DNA of 64,000 bases from an uncultured Spirochaetaceae bacterium (GTDB lineage: Bacteria > Spirochaetota > Spirochaetia > Sphaerochaetales > Sphaerochaetaceae): assembly GCA_944392985.1 (NCBI GenBank), contig CALXYL010000012.1, positions 1 through 64,000 on the forward strand. The letters are read 5' to 3'. The notes beneath the pieces are model-generated. The model was not told where the DNA came from. It made no database searches and saw only the letters and a list, made by a program, of their open reading frames with translations. The first letter of the stretch is position 1, and the number at the start of each line of letters is the position of its first letter. Position numbers and translations under genes: made by a program. Positions 42,011 to 51,188 of the stretch are shown here, piece after piece.

Positions 42011-44484
42011 CGCATCACCTTCTCGAATGCAGCCGCCTGCTTGAGAGCATCCCGCTCCTTCTCCTCCTCGGCCTTCTTCCTGCGTTCCTCCTGCAGAGCG
42101 GCAAGAAGGGGCTTTGACAGGCGCTTTGATGTCTCTTTGGGGAATGCGATCGCAATGACCTCGGATATATCCGAGACGGGGTGGAATATGACATCTCCCC
42201 TGACTGATCCATCGAGCTTCTCAAGATCGCTTCTGTTGCGTTCCGGGATGATGATCTCCTTGATGCCGTTGCGCCTTGCTGCGAGTATCTTCTCCTTCAG
42301 CCCTCCGATCGGCATCACGCGTCCTGTCAGCGTCAGCTCTCCTGTCATCGCGAGTCCCGGCTTGATGGTCTCGTCCCTATACATCGACCAGAGCGCCGTG
42401 AAGAGCGTGATTCCTGCAGAAGGCCCATCCTTCGGCACAGCGCCTTCCGGTATGTGGATATGGACTGTCTCCTCGTCGAAGAATGCAAGGTCAAGACCTC
42501 TCAGGTACGCCTCCTTCTTCAGGGATGACCACGCGATGGAGACAGATTCCTGCATTACGGAGCCAAGCTGGCCCGTGACCTTCAGATCACCCTTCATCGG
42601 CAGGGATTCCGCTTCTATCAGGAGGACGTCCCCTCCCATGCTTGTCCATGCAAGCCCTATCGCGGTGCCGCTCTTGTCAGCCTTCACGATATCATCAGCG
42701 GGGAAGAGAGGCTTGCCGAGATACTTCTGCACGCTGCGTCTGCTGATCCTTACAGGTAGCTTCAGCTCCTTGCCGTTCTCCAGTATCTCAAGAGCGACCT
42801 TCCTCATGATCTTGTCGAGGGCTTTCTCGTAATTGCGGACTCCCGCCTCTCTCGCATATTCCTCTGCGATGGTCGAGAGCGCCTTGCTGTCAAAGCGTAT
42901 CTCCTTTGTCGCGAGGCCGTTCTTCCTGAGCAGTCGCGGAACAAGGTAATCGTGTCCGATGTGTATCTTCTCCTCCGGCGTGTATCCCGAGAGCTCGATG
43001 ATCTCCATCCTGTCGAGAAGGGGCTCAGGTATCCTTGATGGATCATTCGCAGTGACTATGAAGAGCACGTTCGAAAGATCGTATGGCAGGTCGATATAGA
43101 AGTCCTGGAAGCTGGTGTTCTGCTCGGGATCAAGCACCTCGAGGAGCGCCGATGCAGGATCGCCCTGGAAGGATTCACCCATCTTGTCGATCTCATCGAT
43201 GAGGATGACAGGATCTGGAACTCCCACGGTCTTCATCGCCTGGATGATCTTTCCGGGCATCGCGCCCACATAGGTCCTTCTGTGGCCCTTGATCTCCGCT
43301 TCGTCCCTCATTCCACCGACACTGAACCGGAATATCCTCTTGTCCAGAGCCCTTGCGATTGAGTATCCGATCGAGGTCTTCCCGACTCCTGGAGGGCCGG
43401 AAAGGCAGATGATCGCGCCCTTGCCATTGCCTGCCTTGAGCCGTGAGGCGAGGAACTCCACGATCCTCTCCTTGACTTCCTTCATGCCATAGTGGTCATG
43501 CTCCAGGACGCTCTTCACCTTCTGGATGGAATAGTCAGGGGCCTTGTCCTCGAATGAGAAGGGCAGGGCAAGAAGGGTTTCGATGTAGAGCTTCGTCATC
43601 GCGTATTCCGGATTCATCGTCTCCAGTCCGGAGAGCTTGTCGAGCTCCTTGTCGACCTGCTGCCGGTATGCTTCTGGAAGCGGTGTGTTCCGGGCTTTCG
43701 TCCAAAGGTCATCATTGCTGCCCTTTCCACCGGATGCCCCGGGTTTCCCTGTGATCTCGGAAAGCTCGCTGTTGAGCGCCTTGATCTGCTCTCTCAGCAG
43801 CTGCTCCTTGTTGCGGTTCTTTATCCTGTCGTAGATCTCCTGCCTGATCTCATTCTCCTTGTCGAGTATGTCCTTCTCTGCAGCGATAAAGGACAGGAGC
43901 TTCTCGATCCTTGCCTTCGGATCCGTTGTCTCCAGCACTTCCTGGAGGAATGCGCCTGGGGCGTTTATCGAGGAGGCGGCATAGTATGAGAGCAGGGACG
44001 GGTCGTCGATGTTCGACACATTGACATCCGTTGCGAATGAGAAGAGATTCGACGACTGGCTGAGCGCTGTGATCGATTCACGCAGCAGCCTGACATAGCT
44101 GATTGCCTCTGTGCTGTCGAACGCTGTATCAGGCTCTTCCGTGAAATCAGCAGTGACAATCGACCCGTCGATGTATGTTCTCTCGATCCTCACACGCTGA
44201 AGGGTGGAGACGAATGCATGTATGCAGTTGTTCGGCAACCGGATGAACCTTGAGACCTTCGCAAGCGTTCCCACGTTCCTGAAGCCCTCATCGCGGTCCT
44301 GCAGAAGAGCGACGAAATAGCCATCGCCATCGATTACGCGCCCGATGGTCTGCACGTCCTGTGGCCTCCCGATAAGAAGGGTTGTGAATGTCTCAGGGAA
44401 AAGAGGCCGTTCAAGCAGTGGCAGTACGATTGCCCTGGTAGGCATTGCCTCATTGTTTTCCGCTGTGCTGATTATATTATCCAT
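42001..44484 (-). CDS. lon: ATP-dependent protease Lon
   Basis: An 827-aa cytoplasmic AAA+ protease. The N-terminal substrate domain starts near IVLPLLERPLFPETF. Walker A is GPPGVGKTS, Walker B is VILIDEIDKMG, and the catalytic Ser-Lys pair is in PKDGPSAGITLFTALWSMYR (Ser) and GGLKEKILAARRNGI (Lys). The C-terminus has a basic helical extension of about 40 residues (QEERRKKAEEEKERDAL). GAGG lies 6 bases before the ATG, and a good promoter is present upstream. The gene heads an operon with the U32 gene and an exported helical protein. Confidence 0.97.
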   Translation of the reverse strand: MDNIISTAENNEAMPTRAIVLPLLERPLFPETFTTLLIGRPQDVQTIGRVIDGDGYFVALLQDRDEGFRNVGTLAKVSRFIRLPNNCIHAFVSTLQRVRIERTYIDGSIVTADFTEEPDTAFDSTEAISYVRLLRESITALSQSSNLFSFATDVNVSNIDDPSLLSYYAASSINAPGAFLQEVLETTDPKARIEKLLSFIAAEKDILDKENEIRQEIYDRIKNRNKEQLLREQIKALNSELSEITGKPGASGGKGSNDDLWTKARNTPLPEAYRQQVDKELDKLSGLETMNPEYAMTKLYIETLLALPFSFEDKAPDYSIQKVKSVLEHDHYGMKEVKERIVEFLASRLKAGNGKGAIICLSGPPGVGKTSIGYSIARALDKRIFRFSVGGMRDEAEIKGHRRTYVGAMPGKIIQAMKTVGVPDPVILIDEIDKMGESFQGDPASALLEVLDPEQNTSFQDFYIDLPYDLSNVLFIVTANDPSRIPEPLLDRMEIIELSGYTPEEKIHIGHDYLVPRLLRKNGLATKEIRFDSKALSTIAEEYAREAGVRNYEKALDKIMRKVALEILENGKELKLPVRISRRSVQKYLGKPLFPADDIVKADKSGTAIGLAWTSMGGDVLLIEAESLPMKGDLKVTGQLGSVMQESVSIAWSSLKKEAYLRGLDLAFFDEETVHIHIPEGAVPKDGPSAGITLFTALWSMYRDETIKPGLAMTGELTLTGRVMPIGGLKEKILAARRNGIKEIIIPERNRSDLEKLDGSVRGDVIFHPVSDISEVIAIAFPKETSKRLSKPLLAALQEERRKKAEEEKERDALKQAAAFEKVMRWQ

Positions 44485-44511
44485 AGATTCCTCAATACTC
44501 TTTGTACGTTT

Positions 44512-44540
44512 AATTTAATTGGAAGGGGACGAAGCGGCAA
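44512..44540 (-). promoter_or_regulatory. lon promoter
   Basis: On the minus strand TTGCCG (44535-44540), a 17-base spacer and TAAATT (44512-44517) lie 28 bases before the lon start codon. Confidence 0.55.
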
Positions 44541-44558
44541 GAAGAAGGGGAGAGAATC

Positions 44559-46322
44559 TTGACGTGGGTGGCTTTGTTATGCAGACAATCAGGTATGGCA
44601 GGAACATGTAACTCATCCCATCCATGGGATGATCTGGATAGATACCGCGGCTCACTCCTCAAGGGAAAGTGGCCGACATTGCCTGAGCTTTTCAGGATCT
44701 CACAGGATATGTATGGCGGCAAGACCGCGTTCTCCGTTTTTCATGGGCATGAGAAGGTATGCATCTCATTTTCAGAGGCGCTTGAAACGATCAGGAGGGA
44801 GGCTGCGTACCTGAGGCGTATGGGTGTCAGGAAGGGTGACAAGGTGATGCTGATGGGCCGCAACAGCCCTGATTGGGCCCTGGCATACTTCGCTATCCCC
44901 GAATCAGATGCGATAGCGGTTCCGATGGATGCGCAGATGCGTGCTGATAAATGCGTGAGGCTCGCGAAGTTCGCGGATGTCAGGTTCATCATCGCCGATA
45001 CAGGGCTTCTCAGCGAGCTGGAGGCAGAGGACGGAGAGTGGTTCTCTTCCCTCCTTGGGGCGGCATCCCTTGAGAACGCTGGGAGATGGATGCGTCTTTC
45101 TGAGGCTGCAGATGAACCGGGCGCGCTTCCGACTGTGTCTGAGGATGATACAGCAGCGATTCTCTTCACATCGGGTACCACAGGCAATGAGAAGGGTGTT
45201 GTGCTGACGCATGCGAATATCACATCAGATGTCTATATGACTGTGAATGAGGTGAAGATGCTCAGCAGCAAGGATGTGACATACGCGCTTCTTCCTCTGC
45301 ACCACAGTTACTGCTGCACTGCCGTCCTTCTGGAAGCGGTGAGGATAGGCGCTGAATGCCTTTTCGGCCATGGTTTCGCCGTTTCGAGGATGCTTGATGA
45401 TATGAAGAGGGGAGGCGTGACTGTATTCATGGGCATCCCGATGCTATACAACAAGCTCCTTTCGGGAATCATGACCAAAGTCAGACAGCAGGGCAGGCTG
45501 AAGTATGCTGTCGTCAGATTCCTCATGGAGATCAACAGCATTGTCCACAAAGCCACGGGTGCATCCCCTCTCGCTCCGTTCTTCCGAAGCGCAATCACAT
45601 CCAAGGCAGGCCTGGATAAGGTAAGGCTCCTTATTTCCGGCGCCGGCCCGCTTTCATCGAAGGTCGTCTGGGCGTATCACGGGCTGGGGCTTGAATTCAT
45701 CCAAGGCTACGGGCTTACGGAGGCCTCTCCGATTGTCACGCTCAATCCCCCGGAGCATTTCAAGACAGCCTCAATCGGACATCCTCTTGCCTTCATTGAT
45801 CTTATCATTGCAGATAAGGATGAGGATGGAGTTGGCGAGATCCGCATCAAGGGGCCGAATGTCTGCAAGGGTTATTACAATGATCCTGAGAACACAGCTG
45901 CCCTCTTTGACAGGAATGGCTATATGAGAACAGGTGATCTCGGCTATATGGACAAGGATGGATACGTGTTCCTGAAGGGCAGGGCAAAGAACATCATCGT
46001 CACAGAGGGTGGAAAGAATGTCTTTCCCGAGGAGATCGAGGACATGTTCCAGCTCTATAGCGAGATCAGCCAGATCATGGTCAGGGGATACCAGAAGAAC
46101 CCAGGAGTGCCGGGTGAGGCTGTCGAGGCGGTTGTCTATCCTGATCCTGATCATTTCAAGGGTGCTTCCGATGAGGAAGTGAAGAACAGGATCGATTCAA
46201 TCGTCTCACAGGTCAACAAGGGCCTGGAGAGCTTCCAGAAGATCGAGCGCGTCACCATTGTCCCTTCCCCGATGGAGGAGACGACGACAAGGAAGATAAA
46301 GCGAGGTCAGGTCAAGGTATGA
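44559..46322 (+). CDS. Long-chain acyl-CoA synthetase (AMP-forming)
   Basis: A 587-aa ANL-superfamily ligase. The P-loop-like motif is ILFTSGTTGNEKG (about residues 204-216), followed by the A5 motif GYGLTEASPIVTLN, the A7 Asp in MRTGDLGYMDKDGYVFL, and the catalytic Lys region ETTTRKIKRGQ at the C-terminus. It activates fatty acids for lipid synthesis or degradation. The TTG at 44559 is the preferred start because AAGGGGAG lies 6 bases upstream; ATG at 44595 is the alternative and loses nothing conserved. It is divergent from lon. Confidence 0.92.
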   Translation: MTWVALLCRQSGMAGTCNSSHPWDDLDRYRGSLLKGKWPTLPELFRISQDMYGGKTAFSVFHGHEKVCISFSEALETIRREAAYLRRMGVRKGDKVMLMGRNSPDWALAYFAIPESDAIAVPMDAQMRADKCVRLAKFADVRFIIADTGLLSELEAEDGEWFSSLLGAASLENAGRWMRLSEAADEPGALPTVSEDDTAAILFTSGTTGNEKGVVLTHANITSDVYMTVNEVKMLSSKDVTYALLPLHHSYCCTAVLLEAVRIGAECLFGHGFAVSRMLDDMKRGGVTVFMGIPMLYNKLLSGIMTKVRQQGRLKYAVVRFLMEINSIVHKATGASPLAPFFRSAITSKAGLDKVRLLISGAGPLSSKVVWAYHGLGLEFIQGYGLTEASPIVTLNPPEHFKTASIGHPLAFIDLIIADKDEDGVGEIRIKGPNVCKGYYNDPENTAALFDRNGYMRTGDLGYMDKDGYVFLKGRAKNIIVTEGGKNVFPEEIEDMFQLYSEISQIMVRGYQKNPGVPGEAVEAVVYPDPDHFKGASDEEVKNRIDSIVSQVNKGLESFQKIERVTIVPSPMEETTTRKIKRGQVKV

Positions 46323-46378
46323 GGAAAGCCCTGGTTCTTGTCATGCTGGCAGTGTCAATCTGCAAGGCTGCAAGGTAA
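46319..46378 (+). pseudogene. Remnant of an exported-protein gene (signal peptide only)
   Basis: The ATG overlaps the acyl-CoA synthetase stop (ATGA) and opens a 19-codon frame, MRKALVLVMLAVSICKAAR, then a stop. The sequence is a plausible signal peptide, similar to other N-termini in this window, but no mature protein follows in any frame. It could also be a genuine tiny peptide. Confidence 0.35.
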
Positions 46379-46414
46379 GGGGATAGAGGCATGTTCCATG
46401 CAGATAGAGAATTA

Positions 46415-46443
46415 TTGATATTTCATCATGAAGGCTTTACGAT
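46415..46443 (+). promoter_or_regulatory. Promoter of the DUF4160-DUF2442 pair
   Basis: TTGATA (46415-46420), a 17-base spacer and TACGAT (46438-46443) lie just before the DUF4160 ribosome site at 46451. Confidence 0.5.
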
Positions 46444-46460
46444 ATTAATAGGAGATGCAG

Positions 46461-46721
46461 ATGCCGACGATTTCAATGTTTTACGGGATACTGATACGCA
46501 TGTTCAATACGAACGAACACAATCCTCCGCATTTCCACGCATACTATCAGGAGTATGAAGCATTATTCGATCTTGAAGGGAACCTTATTGAGGGCGAAAT
46601 GCCGAAAAGACAGATGAAGCTCATCGCAGCATGGACAGAACTGCATAAAGACGAACTGGAAGCGAATTGGAGACTTGCTGAAGAACATGAACAGCTTTTC
46701 AATATCGAGCCGCTTCGCTGA
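46461..46721 (+). CDS. DUF4160 domain protein
   Basis: An 86-aa protein that is essentially one DUF4160 domain: MPTISMFYGILIRM, then the hallmark HNPPHFHAYYQEYEALFDL. Function is not established. DUF4160 and DUF2442 genes commonly occur as adjacent pairs and have been suggested to be toxin-antitoxin-like, as here. The start is ATG 46461, with AGGAG ending 7 bases upstream; the ATG at 46455 sits too close to that site. The His-rich loop may bind metal (inference). Confidence 0.85.
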   Translation: MPTISMFYGILIRMFNTNEHNPPHFHAYYQEYEALFDLEGNLIEGEMPKRQMKLIAAWTELHKDELEANWRLAEEHEQLFNIEPLR

Positions 46722-46738
46722 TGCAAAAGGAGAAAGGC

Positions 46739-46990
46739 ATGCGCAAAAAACCAAAATGGTATGTTACCTCCGTTGTTCCAAGAGAAGATTACACCCTTCT
46801 TCTGACCTTTGCTGATGGCAAGAAGGGGATTTATGACTTCAAACCAAATCTTCAATATCCTGTCTATCAGAAACAACGGGATGTTGCCTTTTTCCTGCAG
46901 GCAAAAGCGGCTTATTCATCTGTGGTTTGGCCAAATGACAGCGATATTGATCCAGAATATTTATATAATGAATGTATTGTTTCTGAATAA
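46739..46990 (+). CDS. DUF2442 domain protein
   Basis: An 83-aa protein of the DUF2442 family: WYVTSVVPREDYTLLLTFADG, then KGIYDFKP and a C-terminal DIDPEYLYNECI segment. Members are small DNA-associated or antidote-like proteins encoded beside DUF4160, though direct evidence is limited. The start is ATG 46739 with AAGGAG 6 bases upstream; a start at 46721 overlapping the previous stop is less well supported. It is convergent with fucI, 214 bp away. Confidence 0.83.
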   Translation: MRKKPKWYVTSVVPREDYTLLLTFADGKKGIYDFKPNLQYPVYQKQRDVAFFLQAKAAYSSVVWPNDSDIDPEYLYNECIVSE

Positions 46991-47039
46991 ATATGATAGG
47001 AATACATGTTATTGCCTTATTAAAATGATATAAGAACAT

Positions 47040-47150
47040 CTCCTGTCGAACAGGAACACAAATGTAAGCCCGTAGTGGCTCGCAGACTGTGTCATCCGCA
47101 AGGCTGTCGAAGGTGCTGTTGTCAAGGTATACATTCTTTCGCTGTACCAT
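47040..47150. repeat. Possible dispersed repeat or gene remnant
   Basis: The 214 bp between DUF2442 and fucI hold no convincing gene. The segment is unlike the neighbouring AT-rich spacers and includes CCTTCGACAGCCTTGCGGAT and TGACACAGTC on the minus strand, which resemble short dispersed intergenic repeats seen in other bacteria. An open minus-strand frame here has no ribosome site or family match. Resemblance is by eye only. Confidence 0.3.
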
Positions 47151-47204
47151 TGATTCGCCTCTTGTGCAGCATTCCCCTGTCCATGGCCTTGCAGATCATC
47201 ACTA

Positions 47205-48992
47205 TCAGCGGTAAAGCGGTCCGTAAGCTGCACATGCCCTGTAGTCTGCGCCTTCCTTGTCCATTCCGAATGCGTTCCAGCATGCAGGACGGAATATCCT
47301 GTCTGAACTTACATTGTGCAGACAGACTGGTATCCGGAGCATTGAGCATAGGGTTATGACTTCATCGCCAACGTGTCCATAGCCGATAGCTCCATGGTTT
47401 GCTCCCCATGCATTCATCACTGAATATGCGTCCTTGAAACTGTCGGAATCGTTGACGCAAGGCGCGAACCATGTGCATGGCCATGTGTAATCAGTCCTCT
47501 TCCAGATCGCATCTGCAATATTATCTGGTAGAATGACTGAATAGCCTTCGGCAATCTGAGCAACGGGACCGATTCCTTTCACGATATTGATCCTTATCAT
47601 CGTAAGAGGCATTTCCGATACTGTAATGAAACGTGAGGAGAAACCGCCACCGCGGAAGTATCCAAGATCAGCGGGCGCCCATTCAGTTGCATTCAAGCAG
47701 CAGTTTATATCCTTTTCTGTCATTTCCCAGAACGGTTTGAAAACAGCTGTCCCTTCACTGTCCTTGACTGCTCCGCAGGCATCAAGGCAGCAAGCCCCTG
47801 AATTGATCAGGTGGATAAAACCATGCGCTTTTGCGGCTTTTCCTTGCAGGTCATAATCATATTCGGCTTTGATAGCACTATCGGTCCAGCATGTCCTTAC
47901 ATCGGCGAACATGACTGCGCGGTTTGTCAGCAGCTTAAGAAGAAGCATGCTGGCTGCATTGAGTGTGTCATTCTCTGTGGCAAGAATGGAAGTTTCCCTT
48001 CCTCCGTTCCAATCAAATGTTGAATTGAGGATCGCCTCCGGGAAATCGGTGTTTGGGTAGTTGTCAGTCCATTGGCGCTGTCCCTGGAATCCTGCGGCAA
48101 TAGCGTTATGCCCAAGGCTTTCCTCATAGAATCCCATTTCGCTGAGTTTTGGATTGCCTTGCATCAGATCCCTGATGATAAGCGCGCATTTCACAGTGAA
48201 GGCCCAATCCTTTTCCTTATCCTCTTTCGTTTTCTGCGCTTCTACTGGATTCTTGTCAAATCCTTCCCTGCAGTTTTTCCTGGTCCATGCGATAGCTTTC
48301 TCGAATTCATCATGGTCGAAGAGCCCCTTCTCAATCCTTCGCAGGACTTCTACTTCATCAATTGATTCAACACGCATCCCAAGGTATTCCTCGAAGAAAT
48401 CAGGATCAATCATTGAACCTGATATCCCCATGCACTGGGATCCGATCTGCAGGTATGATCTTCCTCTCATGCTTACCGCAGCTACTGCAGCTTTCGCGAA
48501 AAGGAGGATCTTTTCCTTCACATCCTCTGTCATTTCCGCGTCAGGTTTCTGCACGTCATGTCCATATATACCGAATGCGGGAAGCCCCTTGCGGGCATAT
48601 GCCGCGAGGACACAGGCGAGATAGACAGCCCCAGGTCTTTCCGTTGCATTGAGTCCCCAGACCGCCTTGATCGTCATAGGATCTGTATCCATTGTCTCAG
48701 AGCCGTAGCACCAGCATGGGGTAACGCTGAGTGTTATGGATACACCTGCTTTCCTGAACTCATCTGCACATGCCGCAGCTTCTGCAACCCGCCCAATGGA
48801 GTGGGAGGCAATAACGACCTTGACCGGCTTTCCGTCGGAAGTGCGAATGTTGTCCTCAAGGAGCCTCTTTGCACTTTCTGCCATTCCCATTGTCTGTGCT
48901 TCGAGGGAGCCTCTGACATCGAGCATTCCTTCCCTGGCATCGATTATCGGGCGGATTCCTATGACCGGTTCTATTCCTGCAGCTCTTTTCAT
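47205..48992 (-). CDS. fucI: L-fucose / D-arabinose isomerase
   Basis: A 595-aa ketol isomerase, the usual FucI length. It opens with GIRPIIDAREGMLDVRGSLE and contains the family segments SIGRVAEAAACADEF, TPCWCYGSETMD, LGHNAIAAGFQGQRQWTD and, near the C-terminus, WGANHGAIGYGHVGDEVITL. FucI proteins convert L-fucose to L-fuculose and equally D-arabinose to D-ribulose, using Mn2+. The start is ATG 48992 with GGAGG 7 bases upstream; longer frames lack a ribosome site. It lies 66 bases after the lacI-type gene. No fucK or fucA is present, but a PfkB kinase ends the divergent operon, which leaves D-arabinose as a candidate substrate. Confidence 0.95.
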   Translation of the reverse strand: MKRAAGIEPVIGIRPIIDAREGMLDVRGSLEAQTMGMAESAKRLLEDNIRTSDGKPVKVVIASHSIGRVAEAAACADEFRKAGVSITLSVTPCWCYGSETMDTDPMTIKAVWGLNATERPGAVYLACVLAAYARKGLPAFGIYGHDVQKPDAEMTEDVKEKILLFAKAAVAAVSMRGRSYLQIGSQCMGISGSMIDPDFFEEYLGMRVESIDEVEVLRRIEKGLFDHDEFEKAIAWTRKNCREGFDKNPVEAQKTKEDKEKDWAFTVKCALIIRDLMQGNPKLSEMGFYEESLGHNAIAAGFQGQRQWTDNYPNTDFPEAILNSTFDWNGGRETSILATENDTLNAASMLLLKLLTNRAVMFADVRTCWTDSAIKAEYDYDLQGKAAKAHGFIHLINSGACCLDACGAVKDSEGTAVFKPFWEMTEKDINCCLNATEWAPADLGYFRGGGFSSRFITVSEMPLTMIRINIVKGIGPVAQIAEGYSVILPDNIADAIWKRTDYTWPCTWFAPCVNDSDSFKDAYSVMNAWGANHGAIGYGHVGDEVITLCSMLRIPVCLHNVSSDRIFRPACWNAFGMDKEGADYRACAAYGPLYR

Positions 48993-49058
48993 CTCTGATT
49001 CCTCCTTTATCATCAGATGCGTTTCCTGGAAGTGGATAGGCCGTACCAAAGCATGGCT

Positions 49059-50090
49059 TCAGAGAAGGTCTTCCTCCCTGCTTTCCGGGATATTCTCCTT
49101 GAAATAGATATCAATCGGTATTTCGATTTTGGCGGTCCAGTCAGTCTTGCTTATCATGTATCGGTAAAGCTGGGATATGGCCATATATCCTTGGTACGCT
49201 GGACGCTGGCTTATTATGCAGTCGATACTGCCATTCCGTAAGGCTTCTGCATTCTCTTCAACAAGGTCAAAGCCTATGGCAATCACCTTGTCCTTCAATC
49301 GATTCTGAACCAGGTAGTTCCCGATGCGGTTGACAATACAGTTCACGCAGAAGATCCCTTTTATATCCTTATATCTTAAGAAAGAATCCTCCAAAGCCTG
49401 ATCGATATCGTCCAATGATTTCACATCTATGTAGACAATTGTGTTACGGCTGTCCTGCTGCATATTCTCCTTGAAGCCACGGGCCCTTTCGAAACTGTTG
49501 TATGCATCAGGATGGATCTGGAAAACCAGGAAGGTCCCAGTTTCCCTTGTTATGAGCTTCATCATCTTGGCGGCTGTGTATCCGCCTCTGTATGGATTCT
49601 GGGCAATGACGAATGCTGGCTTAAAGGAAGGGAAGGCGCTGTCAATGAAGGCAATCGGCTTGTCAATGTCCTTCAGCTGCAGTGCCGTCACATCCTTCAG
49701 GGGAAGAGGGGAGAGCAGATATGCATCGCAATCATGGGAACGCAGTTTGTCGAATGCCTCTAGGAATGCGTTTTCCTTATCCCTGTCAAAAAAGAAAGGA
49801 TATACGCTTACCCCGAATGATGATAGTTCGTTTATAGCTTTCTCGATTCCGGAATAAACCTGTCCCCAATATCCGAATTCTGAATCAAGATTCGGAATCA
49901 GCAAGCCGATTTTCATCGAGGTGCCGAGCTTGAGATTGCTTGCATACGCATTCCTCTTGTATCCGGACTCCTCGATTATCCTTTCGATTGTAGCCTTTGT
50001 TTTCTGGCTAACACCATTCCTATTGTTCAGCACCCTGTCGACAGTGCCTATTGATACATTTGCTGCTTTGGCGATTTCCTTTATTGTCAT
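49059..50090 (-). CDS. LacI-family transcriptional regulator (locus C)
   Basis: A 343-aa repressor. The N-terminal helix-turn-helix is MTIKEIAKAANVSIGTVDRVLNNR with hinge helix ASNLKL near residue 55; the rest is a periplasmic-binding-protein-like sensor domain (MKIGLLIPNLDSEFGYWGQV). ATG 50090 is the start; a TTG 6 bases earlier is less likely. It is transcribed with fucI and divergently from the locus C importer, so it probably represses both from the operator at 50242-50249 until a sugar binds. Confidence 0.92.
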   Translation of the reverse strand: MTIKEIAKAANVSIGTVDRVLNNRNGVSQKTKATIERIIEESGYKRNAYASNLKLGTSMKIGLLIPNLDSEFGYWGQVYSGIEKAINELSSFGVSVYPFFFDRDKENAFLEAFDKLRSHDCDAYLLSPLPLKDVTALQLKDIDKPIAFIDSAFPSFKPAFVIAQNPYRGGYTAAKMMKLITRETGTFLVFQIHPDAYNSFERARGFKENMQQDSRNTIVYIDVKSLDDIDQALEDSFLRYKDIKGIFCVNCIVNRIGNYLVQNRLKDKVIAIGFDLVEENAEALRNGSIDCIISQRPAYQGYMAISQLYRYMISKTDWTAKIEIPIDIYFKENIPESREEDLL

Positions 50091-50205
50091 ATTCAAAATC
50101 CGTTATCGTACACTCGGTATTATCTTTTGATTTTCTACAAAATTCAAGACAAATTTTTATGTAATTTCAAACAAATCCTATAGATAAAAATTCATAAAGT
50201 TTTTG

Positions 50206-50249
50206 TTGACGTGCGGCGTTGAATGATTGAGAATGAATTTACGTTAACG
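50206..50249 (+). promoter_or_regulatory. Locus C importer promoter and LacI-type operator
   Basis: TTGACG (50206-50211), a 17-base spacer and GAGAAT (50229-50234) form a promoter. The palindrome CGTTAACG (50242-50249), with a central CG flanked as in LacI-family operators, lies at the expected transcription start, an ideal repression site. Confidence 0.6.
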
Positions 50250-50284
50250 ATACCGAAACAAGAATGAGGAGTGGAAAACGACTG

Positions 50285-51187
50285 ATGGTAAGTAACCGTA
50301 CATTGAATAGGAAGCCGGGTTTCAATACCTGGTTGCCATATCTTCTCATATTGCCTGCTGTGGTTTTCCTTGTGACATTCCTCCTGTATCCGATGATCAG
50401 GGCGCTGATCAATAGTTTCTTCAATTACCAGAGAACAAAGCCTAAGCAGTATGGATTCATCGGGTTGGAGAATTACAAGGCTCTTTTCCAGGATGATGAT
50501 CTTCTTCCATCACTCCTGATCTCATTGAAATGGGTAGTTGTGGAAGTCGGACTTCAGACGGTGATAGGTCTTATGGCAGCCTTGCTTCTCAACAGGCGGA
50601 TGAAGCTGCAGGGGGTGCTTAGAACCGTCATATTCGTTCCATGGGCAATATCCGGGGTACTTACAGGAATCCTCTGGATGCTGATCTTCGATGACAATTT
50701 CGGATTGATCAACAATGTTTTCGAAATGTGGGGTTTGACGCCTCGGTCCTGGCTTGGCAATACATCGCTTGCATTTCCATCCGTTGTGATTGCTGAGCTC
50801 TGGCGCGGCATACCATTCCTTGCAATAACGATCCTTGCTGCTTTGCAGACTATACCGGATGAAGTCTATGAATCAGCAAAGATGGATGGAGCAAATCGAG
50901 CGACAGTCCTTTTCAGGATAACGCTTCCTCTTATCAAGGAATCGATCATGTATGCCACTCTTATGCGCTGCATATGGGCATTCCAGTCAGTGGATCTCAT
51001 TATGACAATGACAAATGGAGGTCCGTTGGGAGTAACGACAACATTTGCGCTCTATATGTATGAAACATCTGTGACAACAGGCAATTATGGATATGGAAGC
51101 ACCCTTGCAATGCTTTCCTTCTTGATTCTCATAGGTTTCACGATCGCTTATCTGAAAGCGAATTCCTATGGAATGGAGGACAACTGA
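50285..51187 (+). CDS. Sugar ABC transporter permease, UgpA type (locus C)
   Basis: A 300-aa inner-membrane protein. The first helix lies at about residues 17-38 (LPYLLILPAVVFLVTFLLYP), and the EAA loop is ESAKMDGANRATVLFRITLP. ATG 50285 is chosen; an in-frame ATG at 50264 has no ribosome site. It opens the long locus C operon. The stop is one base before the next start. The ATPase partner is not in the window. Confidence 0.93.
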   Translation: MVSNRTLNRKPGFNTWLPYLLILPAVVFLVTFLLYPMIRALINSFFNYQRTKPKQYGFIGLENYKALFQDDDLLPSLLISLKWVVVEVGLQTVIGLMAALLLNRRMKLQGVLRTVIFVPWAISGVLTGILWMLIFDDNFGLINNVFEMWGLTPRSWLGNTSLAFPSVVIAELWRGIPFLAITILAALQTIPDEVYESAKMDGANRATVLFRITLPLIKESIMYATLMRCIWAFQSVDLIMTMTNGGPLGVTTTFALYMYETSVTTGNYGYGSTLAMLSFLILIGFTIAYLKANSYGMEDN

Positions 51188-51188
51188 G

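Noticed and set aside
46839-47150. Minus-strand frame starting MVQRKNVYLDNSTFD, resembling the N-terminus of PIN-domain toxins
   Set aside because: The resemblance ends after about 15 residues, there is no ribosome site, and the remainder is the antisense of DUF2442 and of repeat-like sequence.
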